A DNA stretch of 64,000 nucleotides, taken from Microbacterium sp. EYE_78 (GTDB lineage Bacteria > Actinomycetota > Actinomycetes > Actinomycetales > Microbacteriaceae). Below the pieces are notes generated by a model. That model was not told the DNA's origin. It was given only the letters and a program-made list of their open reading frames with translations, and ran no database searches. A program made the translations under genes and the position numbers. Numbering within the stretch: the first letter of the stretch is position 1; every line of letters starts with the position of its first letter. The DNA is taken from assembly GCF_023149035.1 (NCBI RefSeq), contig NZ_JAHXMY010000002.1, forward strand, positions 868,001 through 932,000. The letters are read 5' to 3'. Below, one piece after another: positions 7,770 through 15,306 of the stretch.

Positions 7770-9804
7770 GATCATCACCGCGGAGCTCGTCAGCATCGAC
7801 GAACCGCTCGGCGGCGACAAGCGCGCCGTCATCGACGCGCTCGCCCAGCGCGTCGCAGCGCAGGGCAGGGCGAGCGACGGCGCGCGCCTGGCGGCCGACG
7901 CCTGGGCCCGCGAGGAGAAGGACGAGACCGGACTCCCCGGTGGGATCGCGATCCCGCATGCCAAGAGCGCCGCGGTGTCGCAGGCATCCCTCGCGTTCGC
8001 ACGGCTGAACCCCGGGGTCGACTTCGGAGCCGAGGATGGCGGCGCCGACCTCGTCTTCCTCATCGCCGCGCCGGACACCGCCGCCGAGGAGCACCTGGCA
8101 GTGCTGTCGAAGCTCGCGCGCAGCCTGATGCGCGACGACTTCACCGCAGGGCTCCGCGCGGCGTCATCGGCCGACGAGGTCGTCGCCATCGTCCGGGATG
8201 CGATCTCCGATGCGCCTCCCGCCGCGTCGACGGCGGCCGCGCCTCACGCCGCTCCCGCCACGGACGATGCGGTGACCATCGACGGTCGCCCTGCGCGCAT
8301 CGTCGCAGTCACGGCATGCGCCACGGGTATCGCCCACACCTTCATGGCCGCGGACGCGCTGAGCGCCACGGGCCAGAAGGAGGGGGTGGACCTCGTCGTC
8401 GAGCCCCAGGGCTCCAGCGGGTACAAGGCGATCGATCAGAAGATCATCGATGACGCCGACGCCGTGATCTTCGCCGTGGACGTCGACGTGCGCGAGCAGG
8501 CGCGCTTCGCCGGCAAGCCGGTGGTCCGCTCCGGGGTGAAGCGCGGCATCGAGCAGCCTGCGCAGCTCATCGCCGAGGCGATTGCGGCGGCGAAGAACCC
8601 CAACGCGGCGCGGGTGAGCGGAGCGGCGTCGTCCTCGACGTCCAGCGCTGCGGCACCGACGTCGTTCGGCGGCACCGTCAAGCGAGCGCTCCTCACCGGC
8701 GTCAGCTACATGATCCCGTTCGTCGCCGGCGGCGGTCTGCTGATCGCGCTCGGCTTCGCGCTGGCGGGCTACGAGATCGCCTCGGGCCACCCTGATTCGA
8801 ACGTCAACAACGCCGTCTACGCGCTGCAGAACTTCACCCTGTGGAACCTGCCGCCGGAGGGCCTGCTCTACTACCTCGGCGCTGTCGCCTTCCAGATCGG
8901 CGGACTGTCCTTCGGGTTCCTCGTCCCCGCGCTGGCCGGCTACATCGCGTACGGCATCGCCGACCGGCCCGGCATTGCCCCCGGCTTCGTCGCCGGTGCG
9001 GTCGCGACCTTCATGGGCGCGGGCTTCATCGGTGCGATCGTCGGCGGTCTGCTCGCCGGACTCGCGGCCTGGTGGCTGAACCGCCTCGAGGTGCCGCGCT
9101 GGCTCCGCGGACTCATGCCGGTCGTGATCATCCCGCTCCTCGGCTCGATCTTCGCGTCGGGGCTGATGCTGATGGTCTTCGGTGGGCCGATCGCCGCGCT
9201 GACCGTCGTGCTGAACGACTGGCTCGCGGGTCTCACCGGCGCCGGTGTCGTGCTCCTCGGCGTGATCCTCGGCCTCATGATGTGCTTCGACCTCGGCGGA
9301 CCGGTCAACAAGGTCGCCTACGGCTTCGCGACCGCGAACCTCGCCGCCGGCATCGCCGGAGACGAGCGCTACCTGCAGATCATGGCCGCCGTGATGGCCG
9401 CCGGCATGGTGCCGCCGCTCGCGATGGCGCTCGCCTCGACGGTGCTCGGTCGACGGCTCTTCACCGCTCCGGAGCGCGAGAACGGGAAGGCTGCATGGCT
9501 GCTCGGCGCCGCGTTCATCTCGGAGGGTGCGATCCCGTTCGCTGCCGCCGACGTCTTCCGGGTCATCCCGGCCGCCATGCTCGGCGGAGCGGTCACAGGT
9601 GCGCTCTCGATGTTCTTCGCCGTCACGTCCCGCGCTCCGCACGGCGGCGTGTTCGTGTTCTTCGCCATCGACAACTTCTGGCTGTGGCTGCTGTCGATCG
9701 CGGTCGGAACCGTCATCAGCGCGGTGGCCGTGGTGCTCCTCAAGCGCTTCGCCCGCCGCCGCCCCGTGGACGCGGACGTGCCCGCGGCCGCCGTCACCGC
9801 ATAG
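7762..9804 (+). CDS. fruA: Fructose-specific PTS permease, fused IIA-IIB-IIC
   Basis: This 680-residue fusion imports fructose across the cytoplasmic membrane while phosphorylating it to fructose 1-phosphate. Residues 1-150 are the IIA domain, with the phospho-accepting H66 in GIAIPHAKS. An Ala/Pro-rich linker leads to IIB (about 178-275) with the phospho-cysteine C186 in VAVTACATGIAHTF. IIC (about 303-670) is a multi-helix membrane domain that includes PFVAGGGLLIALGFAL and a conserved FDLGGPVNK loop. The start is GTG at 7762, with GGAGG six bases upstream, overlapping the fruK stop; longer starts would run deep into fruK. Phosphate reaches it from the HPr encoded next. Enzyme I is not in the window. 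Confidence 0.95.
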   Translation: MTEIITAELVSIDEPLGGDKRAVIDALAQRVAAQGRASDGARLAADAWAREEKDETGLPGGIAIPHAKSAAVSQASLAFARLNPGVDFGAEDGGADLVFLIAAPDTAAEEHLAVLSKLARSLMRDDFTAGLRAASSADEVVAIVRDAISDAPPAASTAAAPHAAPATDDAVTIDGRPARIVAVTACATGIAHTFMAADALSATGQKEGVDLVVEPQGSSGYKAIDQKIIDDADAVIFAVDVDVREQARFAGKPVVRSGVKRGIEQPAQLIAEAIAAAKNPNAARVSGAASSSTSSAAAPTSFGGTVKRALLTGVSYMIPFVAGGGLLIALGFALAGYEIASGHPDSNVNNAVYALQNFTLWNLPPEGLLYYLGAVAFQIGGLSFGFLVPALAGYIAYGIADRPGIAPGFVAGAVATFMGAGFIGAIVGGLLAGLAAWWLNRLEVPRWLRGLMPVVIIPLLGSIFASGLMLMVFGGPIAALTVVLNDWLAGLTGAGVVLLGVILGLMMCFDLGGPVNKVAYGFATANLAAGIAGDERYLQIMAAVMAAGMVPPLAMALASTVLGRRLFTAPERENGKAAWLLGAAFISEGAIPFAAADVFRVIPAAMLGGAVTGALSMFFAVTSRAPHGGVFVFFAIDNFWLWLLSIAVGTVISAVAVVLLKRFARRRPVDADVPAAAVTA

Positions 9805-9838
9805 TCTCGTAGCACCGACCCAAGGAGGAAGAATCACC

Positions 9839-10108
9839 ATGGCCGAACGGACCGCCACCGTCGCAAGCAGCTCCGGACTGCACGCCCGTCCCGCGAAGCT
9901 CTTCGTGCAGGCCGTCAAGGAGACGGGGGTCCCCGTGACCATCGCCGTCCCCGGCGGACCCGACCAGAACGCCGGCAGCATCCTGACGCTCATGGGCCTC
10001 GGAGCCACGCAGGGCACGGTCGTGACCCTGAAGGCGGAGGGCGAGGGCGCCGAAGCAGCGCTCGACACGCTCGTCGCGTTCATCGAGACGGACCACGACG
10101 CCGAATAG
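9839..10108 (+). CDS. ptsH: HPr phosphocarrier protein
   Basis: The 89-residue protein carries phosphate from enzyme I to sugar-specific IIA domains. The active-site histidine is H15 in SSGLHARPAKLF. A Ser sits in NAGSILTLMGLG, the region of the regulatory serine of low-GC Gram-positives, although actinobacteria usually lack the HPr kinase. A strong ribosome site AAGGAGGAAG ends eight bases before the ATG. The gene is 34 bases after fruA and ahead of a terminator, so the general PTS carrier is probably co-transcribed with, and at least partly controlled by, the fructose operon. Confidence 0.95.
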   Translation: MAERTATVASSSGLHARPAKLFVQAVKETGVPVTIAVPGGPDQNAGSILTLMGLGATQGTVVTLKAEGEGAEAALDTLVAFIETDHDAE

Positions 10109-10120
10109 GCCTCGATCAGC

Positions 10121-10169
10121 ACGAACGACGGATGCCGCGGAGCGAGAGCCCGCGGCATCCGTCGTTCGT
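10121..10169. terminator. Bidirectional terminator after the fructose operon
   Basis: A perfect 20-base inverted repeat (arm ACGAACGACGGATGCCGCGG) around an 8-base loop separates ptsH from the convergent hydrolase gene. No long T-run. The arm carries the GGATGC hexamer that is frequent across the window. Confidence 0.75.
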
Positions 10170-10180
10170 CGAGGCGGGGC

Positions 10181-10816
10181 TCAGAGGTCGGTGCTCTCGC
10201 CCGGCTCGAGCTCCACGAACTCGCCGCCGTGCTGCTCGGTCGCCCAGCGGAGTCGGTCGCGATGCATGCCGAGCCCGGCTCGGGAGAGAGTCATGTCGTG
10301 GGTTCCGAACGCCCGGCGCGGTGCGACCGCGAGGACGTAGTCGATCGCCTCGCCGATCTTGAGCCACGGCGCACCGATCGGCGCGGCCAACAGGGCGACG
10401 TCGACGTCCTTCGGCACGGCGTAGGAGTCCCCCGGGTAGTAGAAGCCGTCGTTCACGAGGACGCCGAGGTTGTCGATGACGGGGATCGACGCATGGATGA
10501 CCGCGTGCTCGCCTCCGAAGAAGCGGAGCTCGAACGGACCGACAGTGATGCTGTCGCCGACGCCCACCTCCGTCACGTCGTAGCCGGATGCCGCAGCGAC
10601 GACGCCCGCCGGGCCGAAGATCGGCACGCCGGGCGCAAGGCTGAGGATGGCGTCGAGCTGCTGCGCGGTCCAGTGATCGGGGTGCTCATGGGTGATGACG
10701 ACGCCGACGAGATCGCTCAGATCGAGCGGCAGGGTGAAGCTGCCGGGATCGATCAGGAGTGTGCGTCCCTCGTTCTCGAGGCGGAGGCAGGCATGTTCGT
10801 GCTTGGTTACGCGCAT
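10181..10816 (-). CDS. MBL-fold metallo-hydrolase
   Basis: The 211-residue protein belongs to the metallo-beta-lactamase superfamily, in the short UlaG-like/beta-lactamase-domain-3 style. It starts MRVTKHEHACLRLENEG and has the metal motif ITHEHPDHW (H43, H45, D47, H48), followed by further metal-ligand candidates in GGEHAVIH, YYPGDSY and FGTHDM. Such proteins hydrolyse ester, amide or phosphodiester bonds of many substrates, so the substrate cannot be named. The ATG at 10816 gives the conserved family N-terminus; an in-frame TTG at 10828 is less likely. It stands alone, transcribed towards the fructose operon terminator. Confidence 0.88.
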   Translation of the reverse strand: MRVTKHEHACLRLENEGRTLLIDPGSFTLPLDLSDLVGVVITHEHPDHWTAQQLDAILSLAPGVPIFGPAGVVAAASGYDVTEVGVGDSITVGPFELRFFGGEHAVIHASIPVIDNLGVLVNDGFYYPGDSYAVPKDVDVALLAAPIGAPWLKIGEAIDYVLAVAPRRAFGTHDMTLSRAGLGMHRDRLRWATEQHGGEFVELEPGESTDL

Positions 10817-10887
10817 CGCCTCAGTCAACCCATCCGCTCCCGACGGAGCAAGCGTCGACCGTCATCGGGGCATCCACGGCACGGATT

Positions 10888-10915
10888 TTGCGCGCCGCGG
10901 AACCTCATGCATAAT
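10888..10915 (+). promoter_or_regulatory. Promoter of tRNA-Glu
   Basis: TTGCGC (10888-10893), a 16-base spacer and CATAAT (10910-10915) precede the tRNA by about 43 bases. The AT-rich -10 stands out in this GC-rich sequence. Confidence 0.5.
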
Positions 10916-10957
10916 TGAACGGTTGCCTCCGGAGCTCCGGAGAAAACAACACAGTAC

Positions 10958-11033
10958 GGCCCCATCGTATAGCGGCCTAGTACGCCGCCCTCTCACGGCG
11001 GTAACGCGGGTTCGAATCCCGCTGGGGTCACCA
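10958..11033 (+). tRNA. tRNA-Glu (anticodon CTC)
   Basis: A 76-base cloverleaf including an encoded 3' CCA. The acceptor stem pairs GGCCCCA (10958-10964) with TGGGGTC (one G-T pair), discriminator A. The anticodon stem CCGCC/GGCGG encloses CTCTCAC, anticodon CTC reading GAG. The T loop GGTTCGAATCCC is canonical. Unlike the tRNA-Gln of this window, CCA is encoded. Confidence 0.95.
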
Positions 11034-11037
11034 CAGT

Positions 11038-11074
11038 GACGAAGCCCCGGACCACGCAGGTCCGGGGCTTCGTC
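11038..11074. terminator. Terminator after tRNA-Glu
   Basis: A perfect 16-base inverted repeat (arm GACGAAGCCCCGGACC) with a 5-base loop directly follows the tRNA and can also end the convergent DUF4349 transcript. Confidence 0.8.
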
Positions 11075-11095
11075 GTTCCTGCGACGATCGTCCGA

Positions 11096-12205
11096 TCAGC
11101 CGGTCGTGTCGGCCCGACCGGCACGACGGCGCCGGATGGCTCTCCGGGCCACGCGGACGACGAGCACGACGACGCCGGCGATCACGAGCCAGGGGAGCAG
11201 GAACCCGAGGCCGATCACGATGCCGTTGAGCGTCGTCACGAGCGCATTCCACCCGGTGCTGAGCCCGTCCCCGAATCCCTGCGGATCGGCGACGACCCTC
11301 TCCTGGGGCGCCGAGACCGCGACCTCCACGCTCGAGAGCGCGACCTGGTCGTCGAGTGCCTCCAGCTGCGCCCGAAGCGAGTCCAGCTCGGCCTGTCGGT
11401 CGGCGAGCGCGCCCTCTGCCGCAAGGAGGTCCGCGGTGGAGCCGGCGTCGGCGATCAGTTCCTGCAGTCGATCGACCGACGCCTGCAGCGCCTCGGTGCG
11501 GGCCCGGAGGTCCGTCGACTGCGCCGTCACATCGTCTCGCGAGATCTCCGACGACACGACGTCGCCGACCGCTCGGAGCCCGTCGAGGAAGGCGGTCAGG
11601 TCGGAGGCCGGCACCCGCACGGTGATCCAGGAGCCGCCGTTCGACGACGGTGCATCGGATCCCTCCGCGGGGGCCTCAGGTTCGGTTCCCGTCCGACCGG
11701 CCACGCTCATCGACTCGACGTAGCCGCCTGCACGCTCCGCCGCCGTTCCGACCTCGTCCGCTGCCGCAGCGGGGTCCTCCGCGGTCAGTGAGACGTATGC
11801 GCGGGCGATCACCTCGCGCGCCGCCTGGCCGGCGTCACCGCCCGACCCGTCGTCCCCTCCGGCGTCCGCGCCCTCGCCGCCCCCGGCATCCATGTCTTCG
11901 TCCGCCAGATCGCGGGGGGCGTCGGGGTGCGACCACAGTTCGGCGTCCGACGATTCCTCCGCGCTCCCCGCGGAACCGGCGACCCCGAACCCGACACCGG
12001 AGTTGCTGAGCGCGGGACCGAGGAATCCGGCGACGAGCACGACCGCGGCGGCTGCGCCCGCGACGAGCCACCCGTTCCGGCGGCGGCGGTGCGCGGCGGT
12101 TGCAGCACCGGCGCGCTCGGCGTCGATCCGAGCGAAGACCGCTCGCTCTATCTCGTCCTGTCGTTCGGGACTGAGCTCAGGGAGCTCGATCTGGTCCACG
12201 GTCAC
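11096..12205 (-). CDS. DUF4349 membrane protein, possible anti-sigma partner
   Basis: The 369-residue protein begins with a short charged cytoplasmic segment (about 1-45), then a transmembrane helix WLVAGAAAAVVLVAGFLGPA, an acidic Gly/Asp-rich linker, and the extracellular DUF4349 region. That region contains a coiled coil (about 240-290, with repeated Glu/Leu/Gln heptads) and ends in a second membrane helix and a basic tail. The start GTG overlaps the stop of the upstream ECF sigma gene by four bases, so the two are translationally coupled. A short cytoplasmic head plus one membrane span is the layout of many anti-sigma factors, but no zinc-binding anti-sigma motif is present; regulation of the sigma factor is inference from context. 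DUF4349 itself has no established function. Confidence 0.8.
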   Translation of the reverse strand: MTVDQIELPELSPERQDEIERAVFARIDAERAGAATAAHRRRRNGWLVAGAAAAVVLVAGFLGPALSNSGVGFGVAGSAGSAEESSDAELWSHPDAPRDLADEDMDAGGGEGADAGGDDGSGGDAGQAAREVIARAYVSLTAEDPAAAADEVGTAAERAGGYVESMSVAGRTGTEPEAPAEGSDAPSSNGGSWITVRVPASDLTAFLDGLRAVGDVVSSEISRDDVTAQSTDLRARTEALQASVDRLQELIADAGSTADLLAAEGALADRQAELDSLRAQLEALDDQVALSSVEVAVSAPQERVVADPQGFGDGLSTGWNALVTTLNGIVIGLGFLLPWLVIAGVVVLVVRVARRAIRRRRAGRADTTG

Positions 12206-12762
12206 GATCCCTCCGATCCGATGACGGTGCGCAGTCTCGTCCGGACGCGGGAGAGACGATTGCGCACCACGGCGTGAGAGACCCCGAGTTCGGCGGCGGC
12301 CGCCTGGTATGCATACCCCTCCGTGGCGCAGAGGCGGAAGATCTGCTGGTCGAGGGGCGACAGCGTGCCCACCTCCGCCAGCACCCGTTCTGCGAGCGCC
12401 GAGCCGATGACCTGCTCCTCGACGTCGACGGCCGCGGGGATGGTCTCGGTCATCGCCGCCGCCGTGTGCTCACGATCGCGGCGCTGCCGCCGCATCCGGT
12501 TCGCGCTCTGAAAGCGGCAGATCGTCACCAGCCAGGGGAGCAGCGAGTCGCTTGCGAGGTCGAGCTGCGGGAGGCGTCGCCACGCGACGAGGAAGGTCTC
12601 CTGCATCACGTCCTCCGCATCCGCCGTATCGCCGAGGAGGCCGTGCGCCAGCCAGAAGACCGGACGGGCGTAGGCGCGGTACAGCGCCCGGAAGGCTGAC
12701 TGGCTGCCGCCGGCGGCGGCGGCCACCAGCTCCGCGTCGGTCTTCGCGAGCGGTTCGCCCAT
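12202..12762 (-). CDS. ECF-type RNA polymerase sigma factor
   Basis: The 186-residue protein has sigma-70 region 2 (about 25-90; AEDVMQETFLVAWRRLPQ, then LLPWLVTICRFQSANRMRR) and region 4 (about 125-180; LSPLDQQIFRLCATEGYAY, then the helix-turn-helix AAAAELGVSHAVVRNRLSRV). No region 1 or 3 is present, as in extracytoplasmic-function factors. The ATG at 12762 was chosen because GAGG lies five bases upstream and the family alignment begins just after; the frame continues upstream without a ribosome site. It is coupled to the DUF4349 membrane protein. No promoter resembling an autoregulated ECF site was recognised. Confidence 0.92.
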   Translation of the reverse strand: MGEPLAKTDAELVAAAAGGSQSAFRALYRAYARPVFWLAHGLLGDTADAEDVMQETFLVAWRRLPQLDLASDSLLPWLVTICRFQSANRMRRQRRDREHTAAAMTETIPAAVDVEEQVIGSALAERVLAEVGTLSPLDQQIFRLCATEGYAYQAAAAELGVSHAVVRNRLSRVRTRLRTVIGSEGS

Positions 12763-12866
12763 GGCATCCTCGTTCGTTCTCTCGACGGATGAGTGTCGCG
12801 ATGAGGGGGATCGTCTCACCCTTCCTGAAAGGTACCCTTGAGGTCGTCCCCCCTCGAAAGGTCCGC

Positions 12867-13955
12867 ATGGAGCTCCCCGTCTGGTTCGAGGTCGGTTCGC
12901 TGGTCGTGCTCTCGCTCGTCCTGCTCGCCGACCTCCTGCTGATCATCAAGCGGCCGCACGTCCCCTCGACGAAGGAGTCCGCCCTGTGGGTGGCCTTCTA
13001 CGTGGGGTTGGCGCTCGTCTTCGCGCTCGTGATGCTCCAGGTCGCGGGTGGGGAGTACGCGGGGCAGTTCGTCGCCGGCTGGCTCACCGAGTACAGCCTC
13101 TCGGTCGACAACCTCTTCGTCTTCGTCCTGATCATGAGTCAGTTCTCGGTGCCTCGCGCCGCGCAGCAGAAGGTGCTGATGGTCGGGATCATCATCGCCC
13201 TCGTGCTGCGCGGGATCTTCATCCTGCTGGGCGCCGCGATCATCGAGCAGTTCAGCTGGGTCTTCTACGTCTTCGGTGCGTTCCTCATCTACACCGCGTG
13301 GCGTCAGGCGTTCCCCGGCGAGGACCACGAGGACGAGGAGAAGAAGGAGAGCTTCGTCGTCCGTCTGCTCCGCAAGCGGATCGCGATCAGCGATGAGTAC
13401 GACGGCGCCAAGGTCCGCACCCGGATCGACGGCAAGAAGGTCTTCACGCCGATGATCATCGTCTTCGCGGCCCTCGGCATGACGGACCTGCTCTTCGCGA
13501 TCGATTCCATCCCCGCGATCTTCGGCATCACGCAGAGCGCCTTCATCGTCTTCACGGCGAACATCTTCGCGCTCATGGGGCTCCGCCAGTTGTACTTCCT
13601 GCTGGGCGGGCTCCTCGACCGCCTGAAGTACCTCCATTACGGCATCGCCTTCATCCTGGCCTTCATCGGGGTCAAGCTCGTGCTCCACGCGATGCACGAG
13701 AACGAGCTGCCGTTCATCAACGGCGGCGAGCACATCGAGTGGGCCCCGGAGATCTCGACGTGGATGTCGCTCGGTGTCATCGTCGCGTCGATGGCGGTCG
13801 CGACGATCGCGAGTCTCATCGCGGCGCGCCGGGACGGCCTGCGCGAGCCCGTGCCGGCGACGGGTCCGACGCCCACCGGTCACGCCGAGGACGTCGCGGA
13901 CGAGAAAGGCACGCCGCGCGCAGTCGACCCCCGCCCGAACGACGGCGACCGCTGA
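12867..13955 (+). CDS. TerC family integral membrane protein
   Basis: The 362-residue protein has about eight to nine hydrophobic helices in two related halves. The first half contains TEYSLSVDNLFVFVLIMSQF and the second GMTDLLFAIDSIPAIFGIT, the paired acidic signatures of the TerC/Alx family, which exports metal ions, particularly manganese, or supports tellurite resistance. A charged cytoplasmic loop (GEDHEDEEKKES) joins the halves and the C-terminus is a hydrophilic tail. The ATG at 12867 has GAAAGG about six bases upstream; the open frame continues backwards but only as shadow sequence of the divergent sigma gene. No ykoY-type manganese riboswitch was recognised in the 100 bases upstream. 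Confidence 0.9.
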   Translation: MELPVWFEVGSLVVLSLVLLADLLLIIKRPHVPSTKESALWVAFYVGLALVFALVMLQVAGGEYAGQFVAGWLTEYSLSVDNLFVFVLIMSQFSVPRAAQQKVLMVGIIIALVLRGIFILLGAAIIEQFSWVFYVFGAFLIYTAWRQAFPGEDHEDEEKKESFVVRLLRKRIAISDEYDGAKVRTRIDGKKVFTPMIIVFAALGMTDLLFAIDSIPAIFGITQSAFIVFTANIFALMGLRQLYFLLGGLLDRLKYLHYGIAFILAFIGVKLVLHAMHENELPFINGGEHIEWAPEISTWMSLGVIVASMAVATIASLIAARRDGLREPVPATGPTPTGHAEDVADEKGTPRAVDPRPNDGDR

Positions 13956-13995
13956 GGCCGCGACGACGGCGACCGCTCCAGCGCGGGCGGCCCGG

Positions 13996-15306
13996 TCAGA
14001 ACGGGCGGAGATTGGCGCGCAGGCCCGCCTCGTAGTCGCGACGCAGGATGCCCCGCCGACGCAGGATCGGCACCAGCTCGTCGAGTGTGCGGTGCAGCGT
14101 CACGGGATGGAGATCGCCCCACAGCAGGACGCCGTCGTTGCCCCAGGTGCCGAACTCCTCGATGCGATCCGCGAGTTCGCCCGCCGTGCCGACCCATCCC
14201 GAGCCGTCATGCAGGCGACCGAGGCGGGCGTGCGCCGAGAGGATCGCGCGGAGGGGAGCGTCCTCGTCGTGGTCCCCGACGAGACGGCGGATGCTTCCGT
14301 GGCTGACGTGGTCGCCGAAGACAGACCTGTCCAGCGGGCGCTCGAGATCGAGCGCGGTCAGGTCGGTCTCCAGGTCGCTCGACTGTTTCTCGGCGATCCG
14401 CCGGAGGGTGGCGTCGTCGGGATGCCGCGACGCGGCGACGATCCGGTCGGCCTCTTCGGACGACGACACCACGGCCGGCTGGATCGCGAAGAGGATGGTG
14501 ATGTCCTCGGGAGTCCGCCCCGCCGCGGTCGCCGCATCGTGGATCCTTCCGCGATACGCGCGGACAGACGCCTCGTCCATCGGTGCGAGTACGAGTTGGA
14601 CGTCCGAGTTGGCGCCTGCGAAGCCCAGTCCGCGAGGCGAGCCGCCGGGTGAGACGATCACCGGCTCGCCGTCGGTGAAGGGGACCGCGTTCAAGGGACC
14701 GTCGAAGGAGTAGTACTCCCCGCGATGCACGGTCGGCTGCAGCAGCGTGCCGTCGGCGTACCGCCCCGCGGCCGGATCGGCGATGAGGGCGCCGTCCGGC
14801 CAGCTGCGCCAGAGGTCGCGGACGCCGCGCATCCACTCCTCGGCCCGGTCGTACGCGGCGTCGTGCCCCAACTGGGGCGCAGCGCCGAAGTGGCGGGCGC
14901 TGCCCGTGTCGGTGACGACGTTGAGGCCGAGGCGGTGACCGCTCAGGTGCTGCAGGGTCGCGAACTGCCGGGCCGCGGTGTACGGGAGCGTGGCGGCGGG
15001 ATTGACCGTGGGGACGATGCCGATGTGCTCGGTCGCGGCGAACAGATACGGGGCGAGCAGGAGGGGATCGAGCTTGGGACCGCCGAACGCCTGACGGACC
15101 CGCAGGTCGATCGTCGACGGCGATCCGAGGGATGGGGCGTCCTCGATGATGAGGAGGTCGAAGCCCGCCTGCTCGAGCGTCCGGACGGCCTGCTGATAGA
15201 GCGCGGGGGACGTCCAGTCGTAGTCCCACTCGAGGTACGGGTGGCCCCAGCCGTGCGGACCGAACCCCCGAGCCAGGAACCACCCGAAGTGCTGCGGTCT
15301 CGTCAT
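13996..15306 (-). CDS. FMN-dependent monooxygenase, NtaA/SnaA/DszA family
   Basis: The 436-residue protein is a luciferase-like (LLM) flavin monooxygenase of the NtaA/SnaA/SoxA(DszA)/MoxC subgroup: early WDYDWTSPALYQQAVRTLEQAGFDLLIIEDAP, then LATLQHLSGHRLGLNVVTD-like flavin segment, AEEWMRGVRDLW, and SPGGSPRGLGFAGANSD. Members use reduced FMN from a separate reductase to oxidise sulfones, sulfides, polyamines or chelators. No reductase gene is nearby. It overlaps the sulfhydrylase gene upstream by four bases (ATGA), so the pair is probably one operon. That linkage favours an organosulfur substrate whose sulfide or thiol is then captured, but the substrate is not decided by sequence. Confidence 0.88.
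   Translation of the reverse strand: MTRPQHFGWFLARGFGPHGWGHPYLEWDYDWTSPALYQQAVRTLEQAGFDLLIIEDAPSLGSPSTIDLRVRQAFGGPKLDPLLLAPYLFAATEHIGIVPTVNPAATLPYTAARQFATLQHLSGHRLGLNVVTDTGSARHFGAAPQLGHDAAYDRAEEWMRGVRDLWRSWPDGALIADPAAGRYADGTLLQPTVHRGEYYSFDGPLNAVPFTDGEPVIVSPGGSPRGLGFAGANSDVQLVLAPMDEASVRAYRGRIHDAATAAGRTPEDITILFAIQPAVVSSSEEADRIVAASRHPDDATLRRIAEKQSSDLETDLTALDLERPLDRSVFGDHVSHGSIRRLVGDHDEDAPLRAILSAHARLGRLHDGSGWVGTAGELADRIEEFGTWGNDGVLLWGDLHPVTLHRTLDELVPILRRRGILRRDYEAGLRANLRPF

Noticed and set aside
12763..12866. Manganese (ykoY-type) riboswitch upstream of the TerC gene
   Set aside because: The available 104 bases show none of the conserved loop sequences.
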